A stretch of 64,000 bases of DNA from Sphingobacterium tabacisoli. GTDB lineage: Bacteria; Bacteroidota; Bacteroidia; Sphingobacteriales; Sphingobacteriaceae. The stretch covers positions 558,001-622,000 of the forward strand of contig NZ_JAEQMU010000002.1 in assembly GCF_017908035.1 (NCBI RefSeq). Reading direction: 5' to 3'. The notes below the pieces were generated by a model. That model worked only from the letters and a program-made list of their open reading frames with translations. It had not been told where the DNA came from and did no database searches. A program made the translations under genes and the position numbers. Below, piece by piece: positions 17,837-25,221 of the stretch. Position 1 is the first letter of the stretch, and every line of letters begins with the position of its first letter.

Positions 17837-17866
17837 AGGGAAAGGATGGCGGTCCTTTCCCTTTTT
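17837..17866. terminator. Strong hairpin between fecR and susC of locus A
   Basis: AGGGAAAGGA (17837–17846) pairs perfectly with TCCTTTCCCT (17853–17862) around a six-base loop. On the + strand it is followed by TTTT, an intrinsic-terminator layout. In the direction of the locus (minus strand) it has no U-tract and would act as a stem-loop within the transcript. It may separate low-level regulator expression from high-level susC expression, or protect or process the mRNA. Confidence 0.5.
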
Positions 17867-17943
17867 ATTGGCCCTCCCGTATCTTAATTTGTTTTTTAGG
17901 TTTTCGTCATGTTCATAAGTTTTAGTTTTTTTGGAAAGGTTAG

Positions 17944-19086
17944 TTAATATATTGTCAATGTCCTTTTATGGATGTCAAGTTGATGTTTGATGTTGTCTGC
18001 ATCCAAAAGGCGGAGTATTAAAGAAATATTCTGGTTTCTGAAAGCATCTCCAATGAGTTCACTTTGTGGTATTTTACCTTTATATATAATCTCAATATTA
18101 TACCATCGTCCTATTTCATTCATGATACTCGAGAAATTCTTGTTGTCAAAACTGAACTTTCCAAGCTTCCATGCGAGTTCTTTGTCTGTATTAATAGATG
18201 TCTTGTGCAATTGAGTTCCTGTATTTATAGCTTGCTCGTGAGGTTTTAGCAGCACTGCGTTACCATCATTGTTGCCTACTTTTAACGAACCGCTTGCTAA
18301 AGTTGTTCTTATTTCCGTTTCGTAACTATTTATATTGAAGCGTGTACCCAATACCTGAACCTGTTGCTGTCGAGTTTTTACAATGAAAGGCTGCTTTACG
18401 TTTAATGTAGTTCCATTGGAACTTTTAAGTTTCTGTTCGTTAACTTCAAAGTAAGCTTCACCATCTAGGTACACCGTTCTAGTTTCCCTTTCAAACTGCC
18501 CCGGATAGCGCAGCTTGCTATCAGCATTAAGCCAAACCTTAGATCCATCAGGTAAAGTAATTTGATACTGTCCGCCTTTAGGTGTCGTCAATTCAAATAA
18601 TTCAGTCTTATCAGTATTGATGTTTTGAACCACATTTAATTGACTTTCATCAGCATAATTGATGCTACCTGTTTGAACAATTATACCTGGTTTTGAATTG
18701 TCTAATTCTATTTTCTTACCATTGGCTAGGGTCAGGATTGCTTTGTTCCCTCCTGGTTTGATATCATCTTTAATACTTATCTGTTGCTCCGAATCAATAG
18801 AGGAGACGTATAATCTGGTATAAAAGTACCCTCCAAAGCTTAGAATGCATAACACTGCTGCCGATACGAGATAGTACCATAGTCTTTTATAAGAATAGTC
18901 AGCGCGAGTTTTTTGTTCTAATTTTTTCCATAACTCTTCTTTGTAATACGGATTGAAGGAGTGGTTTATGGTTGTCTTGTTTTCTTCATAAAACAAGATG
19001 CTTTCCACGAGGTCCTCTTCTACCTTAGAACAGTGCCCTTCTTCATAGCGCTTGATAAGTTCATTTACTTGTTTCTGTACATTCAT
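17944..19086 (-). CDS. FecR-family anti-sigma factor (locus A)
   Basis: This 380-residue inner membrane regulator has a short cytoplasmic N-terminal part that holds the sigma factor. A single membrane helix lies around residues 65–90 (WYYLVSAAVLCILSFGGYFY). The periplasmic FecR domain contains TPKGGQYQITLPDGSKVWLN and RTVYLDGEAYFEV, followed by LGTRFNINSYE. A DUF4974-type tail (LAWKLGKFSFDNKNFSSIMN) ends the protein. In the FecIRA model the periplasmic part is contacted by the STN domain of the cognate SusC. It starts 76 bases after the sigma gene. Confidence 0.9.
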   Translation of the reverse strand: MNVQKQVNELIKRYEEGHCSKVEEDLVESILFYEENKTTINHSFNPYYKEELWKKLEQKTRADYSYKRLWYYLVSAAVLCILSFGGYFYTRLYVSSIDSEQQISIKDDIKPGGNKAILTLANGKKIELDNSKPGIIVQTGSINYADESQLNVVQNINTDKTELFELTTPKGGQYQITLPDGSKVWLNADSKLRYPGQFERETRTVYLDGEAYFEVNEQKLKSSNGTTLNVKQPFIVKTRQQQVQVLGTRFNINSYETEIRTTLASGSLKVGNNDGNAVLLKPHEQAINTGTQLHKTSINTDKELAWKLGKFSFDNKNFSSIMNEIGRWYNIEIIYKGKIPQSELIGDAFRNQNISLILRLLDADNIKHQLDIHKRTLTIY

Positions 19087-19162
19087 AAAAGAGATTAGTC
19101 TTCTAGTTCTTTCTTGTTAAGTACGGTAAAGTAATGACTGGGGTGAGAAAAAAAATAAAGAA

Positions 19163-19738
19163 TTATAAAAAATTAAATAGAAGACTGTTAACGTGTTTTC
19201 TGACTATTTTTAGTGCGTTCTTAATCTGACTCTTTACCGTCTCCTTCGAAATGTTTAATTTCTGGGCAATCTCCTCATGACTTAATTCTTCAAATCGACT
19301 AGCTTCAAACACTTGCCTCATTTTTTTTGGCATTTCACGTAAAGCCTCTTCCAGATTAGATTGTAGTTCTTTTTCGTAAATCTGTTCCTCGATCAGCAAA
19401 CCCTGCTCTTTCATTTTATCACCTAAACGTTGGATGTACGTAGCGATAACTTTTTGACGATCTACTTTTTTTAGAATTTGATTTAGGGTGGCTCGATATA
19501 GGAAAGAGCTAAGCTTAGTCTTTATCTCTATTTTTGCCCTGTTTTGCCAAAGGGCAGTAAATACATCCTGTAATGTGTCTTGTGCTTCATCCGGATTTAT
19601 TTGGTGGCGCAGAGCAAAGCGCCATAAGATATCCCAGTAGCGGTGATATATTTCAGCATAAGCAGTGCGACTTTGTTGAGTCTTGATAAGGAAAAAGAGC
19701 TCCTCGTCATCAAATTCTGATAATGCTATTTGTTTCAT
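19163..19738 (-). CDS. ECF RNA polymerase sigma factor (locus A)
   Basis: This 191-residue sigma-70 family protein has region 2 (about 12–85: YAEIYHRYWDILWRFALRHQ and EAQDTLQDVFTALWQNRAKI) and region 4 (about 125–180: MPKKMRQVFEASRFEELSHE and IAQKLNISKETVKSQIKNAL). It is the first gene of locus A and is presumably held inactive by the FecR-like protein downstream. A −7-like element and a perfect palindrome lie upstream. Confidence 0.9.
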   Translation of the reverse strand: MKQIALSEFDDEELFFLIKTQQSRTAYAEIYHRYWDILWRFALRHQINPDEAQDTLQDVFTALWQNRAKIEIKTKLSSFLYRATLNQILKKVDRQKVIATYIQRLGDKMKEQGLLIEEQIYEKELQSNLEEALREMPKKMRQVFEASRFEELSHEEIAQKLNISKETVKSQIKNALKIVRKHVNSLLFNFL

Positions 19739-19800
19739 CGATTATATAGTTAGTAACCTCTTATTGTCGATTAACGGCTAACAATTGCGGAGGATTGATA

Positions 19801-19834
19801 TGAACTTTTTAAAGTTCATACGACAACAAATATA
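19801..19834 (-). promoter_or_regulatory. Promoter and leader palindrome of the locus A sigma gene
   Basis: On the minus strand TATATTTG (19834–19827) fits the −7 consensus TAnnTTTG, 90 bases before the sigma ATG. Just downstream lies a perfect dyad TGAACTTT-TT-AAAGTTCA (19801–19818). It could be a protein binding site or a hairpin near the 5' end of the mRNA. The same −7 octamer precedes the locus E sigma gene. Confidence 0.5.
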
Positions 19835-20046
19835 ATAATGTTTTTGAAATGGAATGACCTATAGACTATGGAGCTTATTTTAAGTCAGAATGGATACCAG
19901 AGGTTTCCCTAAAACAGATAACTGATTTTTTGCTATTCTCTACCCATCGAAATCAAAATATTGCGATGTTGCATTTTCTATAGAATCATCATAATCAGAA
20001 CGTAAAATGCGAAATATATGACAAAGGAGAAGAAATAAACCTCTTA

Positions 20047-20276
20047 TTACAGGTGAATAAGGATTTTATCGGTGATTATGAGAGCAATATACAGACTGTT
20101 TTACCATCCATCTTTATTTTCCATTGTCGGTTTTCATCGATTTCGTTTTCCACCGGCCCCCGGTCAAATATTGGCCAATGCACCGTGAATCTTGTTTTCT
20201 GAAAGTCCGTTGAAATCTTACAAAGTCTGAAAATTTCCTTAATATCCTGCTTTCCGCTGTTTTTTATCTGTATCAT
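20047..20276 (-). pseudogene. Truncated GNAT-family acetyltransferase
   Basis: The ATG at 20276 lies four bases after the stop of the MBL-fold gene and opens a 66-codon frame ending at 20076. It includes SGKQDIKEIFRLCKISTDFQ, VHWPIFDRGPVENEIDENRQ and WKIKMDGKTVCI. This matches my memory of the first third of a small Bacteroidota GNAT acetyltransferase (EIFRLY…ATDFQK…VHWPEFDR…ENRQWKI). After the stop, a neighbouring frame continues IALIITDKILIHL to a TAA at 20047–20049, as expected after a frameshift. The acetyl-CoA motif is missing, so it cannot be active. Confidence 0.5.
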
Positions 20277-20280
20277 ATTA

Positions 20281-21048
20281 TCAATTGTTTTTTGCAAACG
20301 ACTTAAATTCATCAACATCATGATATCCAAAAAATCTAATTTCGGGATGTGATGAAATCAGTTTACGAATGCGGTCTAGCGTCGCTATCCGCATCTCATT
20401 GTCGTCGGCTCTCGCTTCGGCCAATTGATTGATGGGGTGGTCGGAATTATCTAGTTCGTCACGCAGATAATAGGCATCTGCTGCATAAAATATCCAGGAA
20501 TCGCTGTGTTTTATGGCTACTCCACAATGTCCCAAGGTATGACCAAATAGCGGTATCAAAAGTATCTCTGTACAGAGTGAGGTGTATACCTTCCTCGCTT
20601 CAAAACCAAACCATTGGTCATTTGATTTAGGATAGGTCTTGATTACAGGTTCGTGCAGTAGCGGTGTTTTTAGATAGCGGGGATTTCCCGACAGGTAATT
20701 TTGATATTCTTCATATCCCATATGTACGGTGGCTTTGGGAAAGTCCGACAAGCCTCCGATGTGGTCATTATCCAGATGGGATATGATACAATCCTGAACA
20801 TTTTCAGGGTTAAACCCCAAGCCCTTGATTTGTTGAATAGCAGTAAGCTTCTTATCAAAGCGATATCCTACCATCTCGACCAGTTCCTGACCTATTCTTT
20901 CATCCGGATAGCAGGTGTCCAATAAGCCGATTCCGGTGTCGACCAGCGCCATGCTGTCGTTCTCTTTTAACAACATACAATGTCCGCTTACATTATCGCT
21001 GTATGGGGAGACAATTTTAACACAATTTAAATGATATATTTCTACCAT
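20281..21048 (-). CDS. MBL-fold lactonase-like hydrolase with altered metal motif
   Basis: This 255-residue protein has the overall plan of a quorum-quenching lactonase. The metal motif is at 91–96 (H-L-D-N-D-H), with H170 (PLFGHTLGHCG), D191 with Y194 (AADAYY) and H243 (GYHDVDE). The second position of the usual HxHxDH motif is Asp93 rather than His, although D95 and H96 are kept. Other lactonase features include ALVDTGIG (34–41) near the N terminus. It is encoded alone, followed only by a broken acetyltransferase gene. The substrate is unknown; it is clearly different from the lactonase at 5834–6628. Confidence 0.7.
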   Translation of the reverse strand: MVEIYHLNCVKIVSPYSDNVSGHCMLLKENDSMALVDTGIGLLDTCYPDERIGQELVEMVGYRFDKKLTAIQQIKGLGFNPENVQDCIISHLDNDHIGGLSDFPKATVHMGYEEYQNYLSGNPRYLKTPLLHEPVIKTYPKSNDQWFGFEARKVYTSLCTEILLIPLFGHTLGHCGVAIKHSDSWIFYAADAYYLRDELDNSDHPINQLAEARADDNEMRIATLDRIRKLISSHPEIRFFGYHDVDEFKSFAKNN

Positions 21049-21170
21049 AGTAGTTGATTTTAGGGTGATATCAAGAATACCTCAAATAGGTGTGCCCATT
21101 GCCGACATGCCCGCATTTGTGGATATCTTTACAGATCCATACTGTAAAAATAAATGTTTTAATTTAAATA

Positions 21171-21188
21171 TTAGAACAAAAGTTCTAA
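21171..21188. promoter_or_regulatory. Perfect 18-bp palindrome upstream of the MBL-fold gene
   Basis: TTAGAAC-AAAA-GTTCTAA has fully complementary 7-base arms and lies about 120 bases upstream of the MBL gene start. The GAAC-N4-GTTC core resembles many dimeric repressor operators, including Gram-positive LexA boxes. No neighbouring regulator gene was recognised. The rest of the 21049–21536 gap is AT-rich; a possible + strand frame at 21065–21418 looks spurious. Confidence 0.4.
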
Positions 21189-21512
21189 CTCTAGCATTCG
21201 GTCTAGATTTGATTATTTTTATTTTGCTTTTAGCGAACGAAGAACTCAAGTTATCTATATCAGTGAGAGATAATGGGCTTTATTTGGATAGAAGGTTATT
21301 TAAAGAGACTTTGTTTTCGTATTCTGTTATATTATTTGTCTCCTTTTTCTTTCTCAATAGCCCAGCTATAAGCACGACAGCATATGCAGACATCAGCCAT
21401 GCTCCAGATGTTTTCTAACATAAAAAAGTAGCCTTGCAAGCCTAAATATTACCGCGTACACCTTTTTGCCCCATGTCTATTCCTTAGATTCCGGTTCAAA
21501 GATAGAATTTTT

Positions 21513-21531
21513 GGCTATATCTTATATAGCC
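21513..21531 (-). terminator. Hairpin after the DUF4269 gene
   Basis: GGCTATAT and ATATAGCC arms are perfect around a three-base loop, six bases beyond the DUF4269 stop codon on the minus strand. The downstream minus-strand sequence is AAAAATTC rather than a T-tract, so it may protect the mRNA end rather than act as a classical terminator. Confidence 0.4.
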
Positions 21532-21536
21532 TATAG

Positions 21537-22058
21537 CTATCTGACCTGATAGTTTAAGAGCTCGATATATGGATCACCTTTTATATCTAGCATTTTGCAG
21601 AAAGCAGGTTCTGTTTTGATCCCTTTTCTTTTTAAATCTCTGATTTTCTGGGCGAAATCTGGGCCTTTTGATTGTAAGATTTCGTATTCTTTTATCATAT
21701 GCCGATAGCCATTTTGATTAGTTGTTATCTCATCTTTGGCGAATAGCTCGATTGCTGTTCCCTCAGTCTCAAAACTACATGTCAGAATCTCATCCCCAGA
21801 AAAGATAATTTGAAAGGTTTGGTATTTAGAAAAATGCTTAGTCAAAAGCTCTCGTAATGCATCGAGTTCTGTGGCCTGAAGGATAATATCTATGTCACTT
21901 CCTTCTATGTCGATATCTATCGGGATTGTTCCTACGACAATTGGATCATAGTCTTTTACCACATCTAGAATTTGGTGTTCTGTAATTATTCTGTAAGCCT
22001 GCTTTTGCTTCTTATTACCTTCTTTTAGATAAGCAGTATCTTTAAAATCGATGTTCAT
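21537..22058 (-). CDS. DUF4269 protein (nucleotidyltransferase-like)
   Basis: This 173-residue cytoplasmic protein matches DUF4269. The segment PIVVGTIPIDIDIEGSDIDI contains a G-S-D-I-D-I motif like the GSxxDxD of nucleotidyltransferase-fold proteins, followed by a conserved KDEITTNQNGYRHMIKEYEI region. Family members are typically found as single genes of unknown role in Bacteroidota and Firmicutes. It starts 11 bases after the DinB-like gene, so the two are probably cotranscribed. Confidence 0.7.
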   Translation of the reverse strand: MNIDFKDTAYLKEGNKKQKQAYRIITEHQILDVVKDYDPIVVGTIPIDIDIEGSDIDIILQATELDALRELLTKHFSKYQTFQIIFSGDEILTCSFETEGTAIELFAKDEITTNQNGYRHMIKEYEILQSKGPDFAQKIRDLKRKGIKTEPAFCKMLDIKGDPYIELLNYQVR

Positions 22059-22069
22059 TGCTAGTTTTT

Positions 22070-22549
22070 TTAACTGATATCCACCACGATTAGTTTCTTA
22101 ATTAAGGTGATCTGGCCTAGATGATAGTAACTATGTTCAATAACGCCTTCAATATTTCGTAAATATGTCCCGTACTTTTCATCAATAAAGATCCGGTCAA
22201 AAGTATCGTCTTCCATACGTTCTACTTTATTAGCGAATCTTTCCGCATTAGCCAAAAACTTAGCGACTAATTCATTCCAACCCTTTTCAGAGGTGATCGG
22301 TGGTAGCTCAAAACTATACCTGTCGCTGATTTCGAGCTTACCGTTTTCAAACGCATTCAGTAGTCCATCCAGGTAATAATTTATATGATATGTCAGGGCT
22401 GCGATCGTATTTAAATCAGCAATTCGTTGGGTAGCCTGCTGCCAGTTTAAATCTATGATCTGCTCCTTGTAATTTGTATTGGCAATCCAATGTCCGTTTA
22501 ATAAGACCTCTCTTAGTCGGTTTGCCATAAATAGATTTCTAGTCACCAT
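22070..22549 (-). CDS. DinB-like / DUF1572-type four-helix protein
   Basis: The ATG at 22549 was chosen. The open frame continues upstream, but that extension (…ERAKQCTVRAWEHLWKRRVK) overlaps a gene remnant and does not look like this family. The 159-residue protein begins MVTRNLFMANRLREVLLNGH and contains TIAALTYHINYYLDGLLNAF and EGVIEHSYYHLGQITLIKKL. The spaced histidines in the two helices (H in LTYHINYY, H in IEHSYYHLGQ) are the metal ligands expected in DinB/YfiT-like bundles. The family includes thiol transferases and many unknowns; no specific role is claimed. Confidence 0.65.
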   Translation of the reverse strand: MVTRNLFMANRLREVLLNGHWIANTNYKEQIIDLNWQQATQRIADLNTIAALTYHINYYLDGLLNAFENGKLEISDRYSFELPPITSEKGWNELVAKFLANAERFANKVERMEDDTFDRIFIDEKYGTYLRNIEGVIEHSYYHLGQITLIKKLIVVDIS

Positions 22550-22572
22550 CTTATTACCGTATTTGATGTTCT

Positions 22573-22683
22573 TTACTCTTCTTTTCCATAAATGCTCCCA
22601 GGCTCGCACAGTACATTGTTTGCCCGTTCTATTTTAGCGATCAGTTCTTCCTCCAATGGTAGTTCAGTTAGGTATTTGCTGGC
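22573..22683 (-). pseudogene. C-terminal gene remnant (family shared with 5571–5723)
   Basis: Reading the minus strand from 22683 gives ASKYLTELPLEEELIAKIER, matching FRYLLEMPSGEELAVEIER of the remnant at 5571–5723. The similarity then continues only in a neighbouring frame (NNVLCEPGSIY against KNVVPEQGIVY). The change of frame falls in a run of four T at 22618–22621. A TAG lies just upstream (22684–22686). It therefore looks like a frameshifted, truncated leftover of the same unknown gene family. Confidence 0.4.
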
Positions 22684-22728
22684 CTAAAAACTTAAAAACC
22701 CTGTTTATTTTAACGCTTTGATTATCTG

Positions 22729-23649
22729 TTAATTATTGTTGGAAGGGCTTGTGTAGAAATCGTAAGTCGCTTTTGCAATATCCGCTATGATTTTTTCGTT
22801 TGTATCCATATTCTCTTTCGAGTCAGTAACAAAAATACTGATTATAAAGTACTCTCCATTGGGTAAAAATACGATACCGATATTGTTCACAGCAGCTGTG
22901 ATTCCAGTATTTTTATTCGTTCCAGACCAGCCAGTTTTATGGGCTACGATTGTTTCGGTAGGCAATTGACCTCTTATTCTATTTTGACCAGTGGTTGTTT
23001 CCTTATTTGTTTTCCAAAAAAAGTCATAACTACTTTTTGAAAGAAGTCCGTTCTTATTCTCATAAAATAACTTAAGCGTCTCACTTGCTGCTTTTGGAGT
23101 GGTCCAGTTTTGGAACATATGATCCCAGTTCGACTGCATATCTTCTTCGTTGAATCTGATTTGTATATTATCTATACCACATTTTTTGATATACTCTTCT
23201 ACTGTTTTAGGTGTTCCAACAAGTCGTATTAAAGCATCACAAGCCATATTATCACTTTGAGACACCGAGTATTGAATAAGCTTTTCTATGGTAAAACTCC
23301 CTCCATTAGGATTCTCATCTCTAAGTGGGCTCCAAGAATCTTTTGATGGAAGATCATCTTTACTTATTTCAATTTTCTGATCTAAAGAAAATTTTCCCTT
23401 GTCAACTTCCGACAATACTGCTAAGGCGATATGAAATTTAAAAACACTTTGCATAGGAAATCGCCTGTCGCCGTTTACGGATAGGGTATCTTTTCCGTTA
23501 TTTCCGATTATTGAAACTCCGACCACTGCATTTTTTTCGGAAGCGACCTGCTCAATTTTACTTCGTAACGAATTGATGTCTTTGTGCTGTGTATTGCAAC
23601 TCGATAAAAAGATTAAAATCAGAGCGGCCAATTGAAATAGTTTATTCAT
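22729..23649 (-). CDS. Class A serine beta-lactamase (lipoprotein)
   Basis: This 306-residue enzyme hydrolyses beta-lactams in the periplasm. A lipoprotein signal ends at LSSC (Cys18). The active-site motifs are S68-V-F-K71, S132-D-N134, an omega-loop with E168/E169 (RFNEEDMQSNW) and K238-T-G240 (HKTGWSGTN). The spacing and the DNMACDALIRLVG and QLPTETIVAHKTG segments place it with the Bacteroidota-rich subclass A2 (the VEB/PER/CfxA-like side), although resistance spectrum cannot be read. Its ATG overlaps the TGA of the preceding GDYXXLXY gene (ATGA at 23649–23646), so it appears to be the last gene of the DUF2157/DUF4401 operon. No mobile element lies nearby. Confidence 0.9.
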   Translation of the reverse strand: MNKLFQLAALILIFLSSCNTQHKDINSLRSKIEQVASEKNAVVGVSIIGNNGKDTLSVNGDRRFPMQSVFKFHIALAVLSEVDKGKFSLDQKIEISKDDLPSKDSWSPLRDENPNGGSFTIEKLIQYSVSQSDNMACDALIRLVGTPKTVEEYIKKCGIDNIQIRFNEEDMQSNWDHMFQNWTTPKAASETLKLFYENKNGLLSKSSYDFFWKTNKETTTGQNRIRGQLPTETIVAHKTGWSGTNKNTGITAAVNNIGIVFLPNGEYFIISIFVTDSKENMDTNEKIIADIAKATYDFYTSPSNNN

Positions 23650-24164
23650 TTTATTGCTTTGTGTTTTTTATTAACAGTTTCTATCACTCTCAGATTCTTG
23701 TCATATAGGCCGGTTAGAATACTATTGCCTTTATGATCGACCATGAGCCCACCATATTGTGCCTGCTCATATTTCTCCCCCTGACCTTCTTCAAAGAAGT
23801 ACGATTCGGCTCCAATCTCCAGCGACCATTTGTCTGGTGTGGTGTAAGCGATCAAAAACTCCCCCTGTGCAAGAGGCACTTGCTCCTGCTGAAAGCGGAC
23901 GAGGTTGGCTACATTGCCATGACCTAGGCGGACCACACAGTATCCCCGTCTGGCTATACTATCCGTATTGGTTTCTGCAGCCATCTTGTAGCGCAGCCGC
24001 ATATAATCACCCTGCATCAGCGATCGCGGATCAACAGGTGCCAGCTCTAATAAGATCAATTGTCCGTCCTTAAGGATTTCCTCCTTCTTTACCACGCTAA
24101 AGTTGAAATATAGCAGTAGCAACACAAGGTTGACTAAGATAATGATGCCACTATATTTTTTCAT
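23646..24164 (-). CDS. GDYXXLXY-domain membrane-anchored protein
   Basis: ATG at 24164 gives MKKYSGIIILVNLVLLLLYF, a single N-terminal membrane anchor or signal; a longer upstream frame would lie inside DUF4401. The 172-residue product contains MQGDYMRLRYKM, the motif for which the GDYXXLXY family is named, and QAQYGGLMVDHKGNSILTGL. It overlaps the DUF4401 gene by 14 bases. DUF2157, DUF4401 and GDYXXLXY genes are regularly clustered in bacteria; their function is unknown and an envelope role is likely. Confidence 0.85.
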   Translation of the reverse strand: MKKYSGIIILVNLVLLLLYFNFSVVKKEEILKDGQLILLELAPVDPRSLMQGDYMRLRYKMAAETNTDSIARRGYCVVRLGHGNVANLVRFQQEQVPLAQGEFLIAYTTPDKWSLEIGAESYFFEEGQGEKYEQAQYGGLMVDHKGNSILTGLYDKNLRVIETVNKKHKAIK

Positions 24165-25221
24165 AATTCGCACGTTTAGAAATAAAGAGATAAAACAATA
24201 GAAATACCAATCCTGAACCAAAAAGCATGATAGATTTGGTGAGGAGCGTATAGTGCAGGTCATAGTAAAATTTTCCTATAAACCACAGCAATGCAATAAT
24301 GCCCATTACAAACCCTGTTCTGTAGCGGACACTAAAACACAGTAGGATCAACAGTAGACTGCCCACAATACCCGGATATAGGATTGTAGGAGCCACAACT
24401 AGGAGCGTCAGTGCGTATGTCGCGAGTCTGGTGATCCTGTCAGACACTCCAAAGTCGGATAATAGCTTTGACGAAAGGTAGAGTATGATCAGTGTACAGA
24501 CTGCAGACGTAGACCAACTCCATAAAGCTGATAAATGAAAGAAAAATAAATTTTGGCGCAATAGAAGCAGACCGATTATAAAACATAAGAGTAATCCTGT
24601 ACGGATTGCGTGAAAGGAGAATCCTGTTTTAAAGCTCTTGTGAAGCAATTTAGGTTCTTTTAAAAACATATAGCTCAGTACAATAGCTAACAGTGAAACC
24701 TGTATATGCAGAAAGTCATTTTGTCCCGTCGACTGGATATAACTCAATATACTTCCATTTAGAATCAATGTCGATATAAAGCTGATGATATAGCTGGGGT
24801 TCAGGTATAGACAGAGCAGGGATAATGCTGCAAGACATAAAGAAACATATTGATTATCAATGTTAAATTCAAAGAGCCCAGAACCCAGCATGATAAAACC
24901 GATACTAAAAGTAGCTACACTGATCGTGTCCCATAGGATCTGTTTGAATTTTTTGCCGATGATCATTCCAATTGTAATCGCCAGAATACCAAGTACCGCT
25001 AGTGCTACGTGAGATCTGTACAGCCCGATCCCTACCAGAAAGCCCCAAAATGCACTGGAAGAAAGTATGCCACCAAAGATAGACAGTATCTTGATAGCCA
25101 GGGTCTGCCTGACCTGATGGACCTCGGCAGATTGCTCCATGTGGAATGCCTCTAAATTTAATTCTGGATCCAGCGACTGTAGGTAACTGGCCGTTTGCTG
25201 TATAGTGTTATCTGGCGTCAT
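24151..25221 (-). CDS. DUF4401 multi-pass membrane protein
   Basis: The 356-residue protein has a soluble start of about 40 residues followed by roughly ten hydrophobic helices (for example AFWGFLVGIGLYRSHVALAV and SIGFIMLGSGLFEF). It overlaps the upstream DUF2157 gene by four bases (ATGA) and the downstream GDYXXLXY gene by 14 bases, so the set is translationally coupled. The family is of unknown function. Confidence 0.8.
   Translation of the reverse strand: MTPDNTIQQTASYLQSLDPELNLEAFHMEQSAEVHQVRQTLAIKILSIFGGILSSSAFWGFLVGIGLYRSHVALAVLGILAITIGMIIGKKFKQILWDTISVATFSIGFIMLGSGLFEFNIDNQYVSLCLAALSLLCLYLNPSYIISFISTLILNGSILSYIQSTGQNDFLHIQVSLLAIVLSYMFLKEPKLLHKSFKTGFSFHAIRTGLLLCFIIGLLLLRQNLFFFHLSALWSWSTSAVCTLIILYLSSKLLSDFGVSDRITRLATYALTLLVVAPTILYPGIVGSLLLILLCFSVRYRTGFVMGIIALLWFIGKFYYDLHYTLLTKSIMLFGSGLVFLLFYLFISKRANYEKI

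Noticed and set aside
21065..21418. 117-codon + strand frame with a hydrophobic stretch
   Set aside because: It overlaps the MBL promoter region, shows no recognisable domain and has low-complexity AT-driven composition.
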